64,000 bases of DNA from Oxalobacteraceae sp. CFBP 13730. Lineage in GTDB: Bacteria > Pseudomonadota > Gammaproteobacteria > Burkholderiales > Burkholderiaceae_D. The position numbers and the translations under genes are program-made. Under the pieces are notes generated by a model, which was not told the DNA's origin, made no database searches, and saw only the letters and a program-made list of their open reading frames with translations. This document shows, in pieces, positions 24,509 through 32,032 of the stretch (the stretch's first letter is position 1; the number at the start of each line of letters is the position of its first letter). The DNA is taken from NCBI GenBank assembly GCA_014841835.1, contig JACYUQ010000004.1, forward strand, positions 806,001 to 870,000, written 5' to 3'.

Positions 24509-27076
24509 TTGGATACCTCACACTTGGTTCGACGCTGCGCCCTGGCGTCGCTGCTGCTGGCCACGCCTCTGGCCGGCATGGCTGCGGCACCGGCTACCCC
24601 GCTGGCAGCATCCGCTGCGGCCAGCATGGACGGCGTCGCCAGCGGCGCCCGGCTTCAGATGCGTTGGGAACTGCTGCGCAACGAGTACACGCCGCAGATG
24701 CCCGAGGGCCGCGCCAAGGCGCGCATGACCCTGACCAACAACGACAGCCAGCGCCTGCCGGCCAAGGGCTGGACGCTGTACTTCAACAGCATGGACGGCG
24801 TCGTGCCGGGGGCGGTGACGGGCAATCTGCGCATGGAGCAGGTGGCCGGCAATCTGTACCGCCTGCGCCCGCAAGCAAACTTTGCGGGCCTGGCGCCGGG
24901 GCAGTCGCTCGACATCGATTATTACCACCCGCAGGTGATCATCAAGATGGCGCGCGCGCCCATCGGGCCGTACCTGGTGTACGACGCGCAGCCCGAGGTC
25001 GGCGTGGCGATCAGCGATTTCGCGCTGCTGCCGGTGACGCGCCCCGAGCAGCTCGACAAAGGCAACACCGGCGCCCGGCCGGTGGTCACCGCTGCCGATA
25101 CCTATCGCAGCAACCAGCGTGCCGACCTGCTGCCGGCGAGCGCCGTGCCCCTTGTGCTGCCGACGCCCCTGCAGCTGACGCAGGGCAGTGGCAAGCTGCG
25201 CCTGACGGGCAAGCCATTGGTGAGCGCATCAGCGGCGCTGGCAGGCGAAGCGGATCTGGCACGCTCGCTGTTCCCGGCATCGCTGCAGGGCAGCGGGCCG
25301 GCGCTGCGCCTGAGCGTGGGCAAGGTCGAAGGACAGACTTCGGCCGAAGCGTACAGCCTTGCAGTGCGGGCTGGCGGCATCACCATTGTCGGCAACAGCC
25401 CGGCCGGCGTGGCGTATGGCCTGCAGACCCTGCGCGACCTGCTGCCGTTGCCCGGCGCCGCCGACCAGTCGGTGCCCGAGGTGACGATCGTCGATGCGCC
25501 GCGCTTTGCCTATCGCGGCTTCATGCTCGACGTCTCGCGCAATTTCCACACCAAGGAAACCGTGTTCAAGTGGCTCGACCTGATGGCGCGCTACAAGATG
25601 AACAAGTTCCACTTCCACCTGACCGAAGACGAAGGCTGGCGCCTCGAGATCGCCGGCCTGCCAGAGCTGACATCGATCGGCGCCGTGCGCGGGCACAGCG
25701 CCAGGCCGGGCGTGCGCCTGCAGCCGGCGTACGGCTCCGGGCCCGACCCGCGCGATACGGGCGGCAGCGGCTACTACACGCGCGCCGACTACATCGAGAT
25801 CCTGCGCTACGCGGCGGCGCGTCACATCGAAGTGATCCCCGAACTGGAAATGCCGGGCCACGCGCGCGCCGCCGTGCAGGCGATGGAAGCGCGCTATCAC
25901 CGCCTGAAGGCGGCCGGCGACAAGGACGCGGCCAAGTACCTGCTCAATGATTTCGCCGATCGCTCGGTCTACAAGTCGCCGCAGCTATACAACGATCACG
26001 TACTGAATCCAGGCCTGGAGTCGAGCTTCACGTTCGTCCAGCACGTTGTCGACGAAGTGGTGAAACTGCACCGCGAAGCGGGCGCGCCGCTGCACACGAT
26101 CCACATGGGCGGCGACGAACTGCCCAACGGCGCCTGGGAACAATCCCCGGCCAGCCGCGCCATGATGGCCCGCGAACACCTCGAATCGACAGCCGACCTG
26201 TGGGATTATTTCTATGAACGGGTCGACGGCATGCTGCGCAAGCATGGCCTCTACACGTCGGGCTGGGAAGAGCTGGCGGCGCGCAAGACCACGCTGCATG
26301 GCAGGAACAAGCTGATCCCGAACCCGCGCTTCACGCAGAAGGGGTTCCTCGCCTGGGTCTGGAACAATACCGAGGGCGCCGAAGACCTGGCCTATCGGCT
26401 GGCCAATGCCGGCTACGACATCGTGCTGGCGCCCGTGACCAAGATGTACATGGACATGGCCCACAACGCCAACCCGGAAGAGCCGGGCGTGAACTGGGGC
26501 GACTACGTTGAACTCGAGACCCCGTATGACTTCATCCCGTTCGACTACCTGAAGAACGCGACCGAGGCTGCGCGCGTGGGCAAGGACGACCTGACCGATT
26601 ACGGCAAGCGCCGCGTGCGCGGCCTGGAAGCGACCTTGTTTACCGAGACCGTGCGCGACCCGGCCCGCATCGATTACCTGGTCATGCCACGCCTGCTGGC
26701 GGTGGCCGAACGGGCCTGGGCGCCGGATCCGGCCTGGGCCACCGAGCCCGATGCCACAAAGGCGGCGGCGCTGCACCGCACGGCCTGGTCGGGCTTCGTC
26801 AATGCGCTGGGCCAGCGCGTGCTGCCGCGCCTCGACCTGGATCGCACCGGCGTGGCGTACCGCATTGCGCCACCGGGCCTGCTGTTCGACGGCGACAAGG
26901 TCCTGGTCAACCACGTACTGCCAGGGATCGCGCTGCGCTATACCGTGGATGGCAGCACGCCGACTGCCAGCAGCCGGCCGGTGAGCGGGCCGATCGCCGA
27001 GCGTGGTCTGGTGCAGGTCGCGGCCTTCGACCGCAATGGCAGGCCGGGACTCGTGGCGCGCATCGACCGGCGCTGA
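24509..27076 (+). CDS. Beta-N-acetylhexosaminidase, GH20
   Basis: This is an 855-residue secreted or periplasmic chitobiase-type enzyme that removes terminal beta-GlcNAc/GalNAc. In order: signal peptide (to about residue 27), a carbohydrate-binding CHB_HEX-type domain (about 45-180), a GH20b domain (about 200-325), the catalytic barrel from about 330 with 'FHLTEDEGWRLEI' and the Asp-Glu pair D536-E537 in 'HMGGDELPNGAW', and a small C-terminal domain with 'RYTVDGSTPT'. The start is taken as TTG 24509 because GGAGA sits six bases upstream; TTG 24488 is an alternative. It lies between two solute-binding protein genes. Confidence 0.93.
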   Translation: MDTSHLVRRCALASLLLATPLAGMAAAPATPLAASAAASMDGVASGARLQMRWELLRNEYTPQMPEGRAKARMTLTNNDSQRLPAKGWTLYFNSMDGVVPGAVTGNLRMEQVAGNLYRLRPQANFAGLAPGQSLDIDYYHPQVIIKMARAPIGPYLVYDAQPEVGVAISDFALLPVTRPEQLDKGNTGARPVVTAADTYRSNQRADLLPASAVPLVLPTPLQLTQGSGKLRLTGKPLVSASAALAGEADLARSLFPASLQGSGPALRLSVGKVEGQTSAEAYSLAVRAGGITIVGNSPAGVAYGLQTLRDLLPLPGAADQSVPEVTIVDAPRFAYRGFMLDVSRNFHTKETVFKWLDLMARYKMNKFHFHLTEDEGWRLEIAGLPELTSIGAVRGHSARPGVRLQPAYGSGPDPRDTGGSGYYTRADYIEILRYAAARHIEVIPELEMPGHARAAVQAMEARYHRLKAAGDKDAAKYLLNDFADRSVYKSPQLYNDHVLNPGLESSFTFVQHVVDEVVKLHREAGAPLHTIHMGGDELPNGAWEQSPASRAMMAREHLESTADLWDYFYERVDGMLRKHGLYTSGWEELAARKTTLHGRNKLIPNPRFTQKGFLAWVWNNTEGAEDLAYRLANAGYDIVLAPVTKMYMDMAHNANPEEPGVNWGDYVELETPYDFIPFDYLKNATEAARVGKDDLTDYGKRRVRGLEATLFTETVRDPARIDYLVMPRLLAVAERAWAPDPAWATEPDATKAAALHRTAWSGFVNALGQRVLPRLDLDRTGVAYRIAPPGLLFDGDKVLVNHVLPGIALRYTVDGSTPTASSRPVSGPIAERGLVQVAAFDRNGRPGLVARIDRR

Positions 27077-27117
27077 CGGCGTGGCCGAAATGCCTGCTGG
27101 GTAGCGGAACACGGGGC

Positions 27118-27123
27118 TATAAT
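27118..27123 (+). promoter_or_regulatory. Consensus -10 element before the binding protein/two-component genes
   Basis: A perfect TATAAT lies 23 bases before the GTG of the second solute-binding protein gene. The -35 region (around 27095-27100) is poor, so an activator may be needed. It suggests that the binding protein, regulator and kinase genes can be transcribed independently of the upstream hexosaminidase. Confidence 0.4.
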
Positions 27124-27146
27124 CAGCGTTTTCTGCGGGATACCGG

Positions 27147-28547
27147 GTGAGAGCGTCGATCGGAACAGTGGCAGGTCGTTGGTGCGACTGGCGACGCCTG
27201 CAGCTTGGCGCCGTCCTGGCCGCGTGCGCCTTCCACGGCGCCGTGCAGGCGGCAGCGCCAATGCTGACGATCGCGCCACCGGCGCCCGCGATGTCGTCTG
27301 CAACGTCGTCTGCGGCGCCAGCGTCCGGCCTGCAGGTGCTGCACTGGTGGACCTCGGCCAGCGAACGCCGCGCGGCCGACCTGCTGGCGCAGCGCCTGGG
27401 CAAGGAAGGCGTGCAGTGGGAAGACGCCGCGATTCCCGGCGGCGCCGGCATCGGCGCCGGCAAGGTCCTCAAGGGCAGGGTGCTGGCCGGCGACGCGCCC
27501 GAAGTCACGCAGATCATCGGCGTGTCGGTCGCCGAATGGGCCGAGATGGGCCTGCTGCTCGAACTGGACAACGTGGCCGTCGCCGACAACTGGCGCGGCG
27601 TGCTGTTCCCCACGGTCCAGAACCTGATCCAGTACCGCAAGCACACGATGGCCGCGCCGCTCGGCATCCACCGCGTCAACACGCTGTTCTACAACCGCGC
27701 GCTGTTCGCCCGGCTCAAGCTGGCGCCGCCCACCACCTGGACCGAATTCGATGCCGTCGCCGCGCGCCTGCTGGCTGCGGGCGTGCAACCGCTGGCGCAA
27801 AGCAGCGAAGCCTGGCAGGTGGCTGCGCTGTTCGAGAACCTGGTGCTGGCCGAAAGCGGGCCGGCTTTCTATCGCGCGCTGTTCGTGCGCCGCAGTCCGG
27901 CCGCTGCTTTTGATGCGCGCACCGCGCACGCGCTGCAGCGCCTGCGCACGATCAAGGGCTGGGCCGGCGGCCAGCTGGCCGAGCGGCCCTGGACCGAGGT
28001 CGTACGCCGCTTCGCCGCCGGCCAGGCCGGCATGATGATCATGGGCGACTGGGCCAAGCCCGAGCTGGCCGAACACCGGATGGTGCTCGACCAGGACTAT
28101 GGCTGCGTCGGCGCACCGGGCACCGGCGCGTATCACCTGTACAGTGTCGACACGCTGTCGATGTTCGCCGGCGACTACCGGCACCGGGAGGCCCAGGAAA
28201 AGATGGCGCGCCTGCTCCTGTCGCCATCGATCCAGGCCGACTTCAATCTGCTCAAGGGCGCGGTGCCGGTGCGGCGCGATGCCGATCCGGCGCGCATGGA
28301 CAGTTGCGCGCGGGCGTCGTGGACGACCTTTGCCGGCGGCGAGGCCGTGCAGGCGCCCAGCCTCGTGCACCGCATGGCGACCGACGAAGCCAGCCGCGAC
28401 GCCATCATCGCCGAGGTGCATCGCTACCTGCTCGACGACGCCGTGCCGGTGGCGGTGGCGCAGCGCCGTCTGGCGGCCTTGTTCAGACTATTCAATCTAA
28501 CCAGCCAGGGGACGCCGGGTGCGCAAGATACTGATCGTAGACGATGA
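27147..28547 (+). CDS. Sugar-type solute-binding protein translationally coupled to a two-component system
   Basis: This is a 466-residue periplasmic binding protein. A long basic N-region is followed by a signal peptide ending near 'AVQAAA'. An Ala/Ser/Pro linker leads to 'LQVLHWWTSASERRAADLL', 'MAAPLGIHRVNTLFYNRALF' and 'QAGMMIMGDWAKPEL', typical of glucose/mannose-type ABC binding proteins. The start is GTG 27147. Its last 29 bases overlap the response regulator gene, an arrangement that favours coupled translation. With no transporter subunits nearby, a role as ligand-binding co-sensor for the kinase is a reasonable inference. Confidence 0.88.
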   Translation: MRASIGTVAGRWCDWRRLQLGAVLAACAFHGAVQAAAPMLTIAPPAPAMSSATSSAAPASGLQVLHWWTSASERRAADLLAQRLGKEGVQWEDAAIPGGAGIGAGKVLKGRVLAGDAPEVTQIIGVSVAEWAEMGLLLELDNVAVADNWRGVLFPTVQNLIQYRKHTMAAPLGIHRVNTLFYNRALFARLKLAPPTTWTEFDAVAARLLAAGVQPLAQSSEAWQVAALFENLVLAESGPAFYRALFVRRSPAAAFDARTAHALQRLRTIKGWAGGQLAERPWTEVVRRFAAGQAGMMIMGDWAKPELAEHRMVLDQDYGCVGAPGTGAYHLYSVDTLSMFAGDYRHREAQEKMARLLLSPSIQADFNLLKGAVPVRRDADPARMDSCARASWTTFAGGEAVQAPSLVHRMATDEASRDAIIAEVHRYLLDDAVPVAVAQRRLAALFRLFNLTSQGTPGAQDTDRRR

Positions 28548-29226
28548 CAAAAAAACCTGCGTGCTGCTCAAGACGTATCTGGAGAAAAACCAGTACGACG
28601 TGATCCTGTCGCACAACGGCGAGAGCTTCCTGGCCGAATTCCATGCGCACGTCGAGACGCTGTCGATGGTGATCCTGGACGTGATGCTGCCCGATACCGA
28701 CGGCTTCGCGCTGTGCAAGCAGGTGCGCCAGCGCTCGAATGTGCCGATCATCATGCTCACGGCCAGCTCGGACGAAACCGACCGCATCGTCGGCCTCGAG
28801 CTGGGCGCCGACGACTACATCGCCAAGCCCTACAGCCCGCGCGAGCTGCTGGCGCGCATCAAGGCGATCCTGCGCCGCGCCGCGCCCGAGACGCCGTCGG
28901 TGCGCTACCACCGGTTTGTCGGCTTCACGCTCGACCTGATGGAACGCACGGTGACGGACAGCGCCGGCAATCCGGTGGCGCTCACGGGGCTCGACTTTCA
29001 GCTGCTCAAATACTTCACCGAACACCCTGGCAAGATCCTCGATCGCGGCCTGCTGTGCGAAGAAACTCGCGGGCGCGATGCTGGCCCGCTCGACCGCTCG
29101 CTGGACGTGCAGATCAGCCGCCTGCGCCTGCGGCTGAACGACGACGGCAAGCAGCCGGCGCTGATCAAGACCGTGCGCGGGGCCGGCTATGTGTTCTCGG
29201 CCGACGTCAGCGTGTCCAGTGTCTAG
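28519..29226 (+). CDS. OmpR-family response regulator
   Basis: This is a 235-residue transcriptional regulator. Its receiver domain has the acidic cluster 'VDDD' (about residues 7-10), phosphoacceptor D54 ('VILDVMLPD'), T81 in 'IIMLTASS' and K103 in 'DDYIAKPYSP'. The C-terminal winged helix contains 'LTGLDFQLLKYFTEHPGKIL', 'RSLDVQISRLRLRL' and 'IKTVRGAGYVF'. It starts at a GTG inside the end of the binding-protein gene, with AGGGGA upstream, and overlaps the kinase gene at its 3' end. Probable targets are the genes of this locus. Confidence 0.93.
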   Translation: MRKILIVDDDKKTCVLLKTYLEKNQYDVILSHNGESFLAEFHAHVETLSMVILDVMLPDTDGFALCKQVRQRSNVPIIMLTASSDETDRIVGLELGADDYIAKPYSPRELLARIKAILRRAAPETPSVRYHRFVGFTLDLMERTVTDSAGNPVALTGLDFQLLKYFTEHPGKILDRGLLCEETRGRDAGPLDRSLDVQISRLRLRLNDDGKQPALIKTVRGAGYVFSADVSVSSV

Positions 29227-30709
29227 CCGCAGCAGCAACCCGCTGGCGCGCATGCTGCACCAGCCGCTGCAGCGCTGGTTGCCGGCGTCGCTGCTTGGCC
29301 GCCTGACGCTCGTGATGGTGGCCGGGGTGCTGGTGACGCAGCTGGCGGCCAGTGCGATCTGGGCCAGCCAGCTGCGCGCCAAATCGCAGGTCGAGGCGCA
29401 GTCGTCGGCCCAGTACGTGGCGCACAGTGCGGCTGGCGCGATCCGCTTCTTTCGCAGCCTGCCGCCGGCCTATCGCCTGCTGATCATCCAGCAGTTGCGT
29501 GAAATGGGCGGCACGCGCTTTTTCGTCAACCTCAATCATGCCTACGTGCCGATCGAGCAGATCGCGCCGCACCCGCTCGCGCAAAGCGTGATTGCCACGG
29601 TCGACGCCACGCTCAGGAGCGACCTGCCGCATTCACCGAGCTTTCGGCTCGCGTTTGCCCGGCCTGACCGGCTGGTGGTGGCCGAACACGATGTGCGCCT
29701 GGACGACCTGCCCAATGCCTGGGTCCAGCATGTGCTGCTGCTCAAGCCCGACCCGGCCCCGATCCTCGTGATCCAGACCGAGATCGAACCCGGTAACTGG
29801 CTGTACATGGCGGCGCTGATGCCGAACCCGTATTTCCTCGACAGCAGCGATCCGTTCGCGTGGGATCGCCTGATGCCGCAGATCCTGTCGCTGGCCGTGG
29901 TGCTGCTGCTTTGCCTGCTCGTCGTGCGCTCGATCACGCGGCCGCTGGCGGCGTTGTCCGATGCCGCGTCGGCGCTGGGCCAGGGCCACGATGACGAAGC
30001 GCGCCCGCTGCCCGAAACCGGCAGCCGCGAATTCATCAACACCGCGCGCGCCTTCAGCGCGATGCGCGAGCGCATCGGGCGCTATATCGACGACCGCGAG
30101 CGCCTGTTCATCTCGATTTCGCACGACCTGCGCACGCCGATCACGCGCCTCAAGCTGCGCGCCGAACTGCTGGACGACGAAGCCCTGCGCGACGAATTCG
30201 AGGAAGACCTCGATGAACTCGACATGATGGTCAAGGGCGCGCTGCAATGCGTGAAGGACAGCGACATCCACGAGAATCCAACCGAGATCAAGCTCGATAC
30301 GATGCTGGGCCGTATGGTGCGCAGCGCCGAACTGGCGGGGCACGCGGTGGCCTGGCAGCCGTCCGGCGTGACGGTGCGCGGCAAGCCGCTGGCGCTCAAG
30401 CGCGCGCTTGGCAACCTGCTCGACAATGCGCTGTTCTACGGCGCGCGTGCCGAGATCAGCGTGCGTCAGGAGCCTGGCTGGGTGCTGATCTGCCTGCGCG
30501 ACCACGGACCCGGCGTGCCCGATGAAGCGTTTGCCAGCCTGTTCGACCCGTATGTGCGGCTGGCGCATGGGCGCGAGCAGAATGACGGCGGCATGGGGCT
30601 GGGCCTCGGTATCGCGCGCGGCGTGATCGAGGCGCATGGCGGCCGGCTGGTGCTGTCGAACCATCCCGAGGGTGGTTTGAATGCGGTGGTACGCTTGCCA
30701 GCCGTTTGA
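29219..30709 (+). CDS. EnvZ-type sensor histidine kinase
   Basis: This is a 496-residue inner-membrane kinase. TM1 is at about residues 29-50, a ~165-residue periplasmic region spans 51-218, and TM2 is at about 219-237. HAMP follows ('RSITRPLAALSDAAS'), then the phosphoacceptor H302 in 'ISISHDLRTPITRLK'. The ATPase domain has an N box 'LGNLLDNALFYG', 'DHGPGVP' and 'GGMGLGLGIA'. The start is taken as GTG 29219, overlapping the regulator's stop; ATG 29252 is an alternative without a clear ribosome site. Upstream coupling to a solute-binding protein suggests that the periplasmic domain reads the loaded binding protein. Confidence 0.92.
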   Translation: MSSRSSNPLARMLHQPLQRWLPASLLGRLTLVMVAGVLVTQLAASAIWASQLRAKSQVEAQSSAQYVAHSAAGAIRFFRSLPPAYRLLIIQQLREMGGTRFFVNLNHAYVPIEQIAPHPLAQSVIATVDATLRSDLPHSPSFRLAFARPDRLVVAEHDVRLDDLPNAWVQHVLLLKPDPAPILVIQTEIEPGNWLYMAALMPNPYFLDSSDPFAWDRLMPQILSLAVVLLLCLLVVRSITRPLAALSDAASALGQGHDDEARPLPETGSREFINTARAFSAMRERIGRYIDDRERLFISISHDLRTPITRLKLRAELLDDEALRDEFEEDLDELDMMVKGALQCVKDSDIHENPTEIKLDTMLGRMVRSAELAGHAVAWQPSGVTVRGKPLALKRALGNLLDNALFYGARAEISVRQEPGWVLICLRDHGPGVPDEAFASLFDPYVRLAHGREQNDGGMGLGLGIARGVIEAHGGRLVLSNHPEGGLNAVVRLPAV

Positions 30710-30748
30710 CTCTCGCGCGCGTGATCGGGCAATGGGGTGTGCCGCACC

Positions 30749-32032
30749 TCATGCAGCAAACTGCTCCGTGACCATTCTGACGCGGTCATGTTCATCGGCA
30801 TTGCCGGTGACGGCCACGTAGAAACGATCGCCGCCCGGCGGCACCCGCACCACCACGTGGCCATCGTGGCTGAGCAGCTTGCGCGTCAGGCGGCCGTTGG
30901 CGAGCAGGTTTTCGCGCATCACCGTGGTGGCGAATACGGCGCGCGGTCCTGGATACAGCCGCTCGCTGAACATGCGTTCGAGTTGCAGCATGTCCGGATG
31001 CGCGATGTGCCAGGACGGGATGATCCAGGCGCGTGGACGCAAGGTGCGTACGACCTGCGCGCTCAGACCATCGAACATGCCGTGGTGGTCGGCGGTCGCT
31101 ACGGACACCGGGCCGGCGGCGCGCGCGGCCGGGCCGAGTACATCGTGCCAGGGCAGGGCGCCATCCTGGGTGTAGCTGGTCAGGTCGCCGGCGGTGAAGT
31201 AACTGAAACGCCCGCTCGCGATGCGCACCGCGGCCGAACACTGGTTTTCGTTCGGCCAGTCGGCGCGCGCGACTGACGCCAGCGGCGGGAACAGCATGCG
31301 TGTGGCGCTGTCCTGGCCGGTCCAGACCTCGCCGTTGGCTGCGATATTGCGCACCTCGAAACCGGTTGCAGCCGGCCGGTGCCCGCGTGCCGCGATCTGG
31401 GCGGCACTGCCGACCACAAAGGCCTCGACGCGCTGCCCTGCCTTGCGTCGCGCGGCGATCCAGGCGCGGTAGTTGTTTGCGAAGGGAGCATCGACGCGCA
31501 GCGGAACATCGTAGTCAGGGAACCCACGGTCAATGACGGTGTAAATCGGAATCTGCTCGGCGACATCGGTCACGCCGCCCAGGCGCCATGCGCCAGCCGC
31601 CGCCAGCGGCGAGGCGGCATCAACATCGCCCGTATGGTCCGGGTGCAGGTGGGTGGCCAGCAGGTAGTCCAGGCCCCCCAGTCCGGCGCGTCCGAGATGG
31701 CGGCGCAGGTAACGCGCGATCCATTCGCCCGGGCGGCGGCTGCCGTCGGGCCGGGGCGCCACCGAAACATCCAGGCCATTGAGCGAGGCGCCGGCATCGA
31801 TCAGAAGGCTGGTACCGTCGGGGAACATGACGAAGGTCGCGTTGCCGCGGCCGGTCGCGATGTGGTGAATATCGAGCCAGCCGGGCTGCCAGGCGGCGAG
31901 TGGTGCGCCTTCACGCTCGGGTGCAGGCGCAGGCGCCACCAATGCGCGCAGCGGCGCTGCACCGGCTGATGCTGCGGCCAGCGGCAGCAGCGCGCCGAGC
32001 AGCCGGCGACGCCTGTCGTTCGGCGCCGTCAT
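30749..32032 (-). CDS. Exported metallo-beta-lactamase-fold hydrolase
   Basis: This is a 427-residue MBL-fold protein, resembling the ComEC/Rec2 C-terminal hydrolase group. The N-terminus 'DRRRRLLGALLPLAAASAGA' looks like a Tat-type or long Sec signal peptide. The metal-binding motif is complete: H128, H130, D132 and H133 in 'ATHLHPDHTGDV'. Its ATG overlaps the stop of the upstream TonB receptor gene (ATGA at 32030-32033), so the two are translated as a pair under the same ECF-type promoter. The substrate is unknown; action on the compound imported by the receptor is an inference. Confidence 0.87.
   Translation of the reverse strand: MTAPNDRRRRLLGALLPLAAASAGAAPLRALVAPAPAPEREGAPLAAWQPGWLDIHHIATGRGNATFVMFPDGTSLLIDAGASLNGLDVSVAPRPDGSRRPGEWIARYLRRHLGRAGLGGLDYLLATHLHPDHTGDVDAASPLAAAGAWRLGGVTDVAEQIPIYTVIDRGFPDYDVPLRVDAPFANNYRAWIAARRKAGQRVEAFVVGSAAQIAARGHRPAATGFEVRNIAANGEVWTGQDSATRMLFPPLASVARADWPNENQCSAAVRIASGRFSYFTAGDLTSYTQDGALPWHDVLGPAARAAGPVSVATADHHGMFDGLSAQVVRTLRPRAWIIPSWHIAHPDMLQLERMFSERLYPGPRAVFATTVMRENLLANGRLTRKLLSHDGHVVVRVPPGGDRFYVAVTGNADEHDRVRMVTEQFAA

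Noticed and set aside
23228-28547. A complete ABC sugar importer
   Set aside because: Only the two binding proteins are present; no membrane permease or ATPase genes are encoded between or around them.
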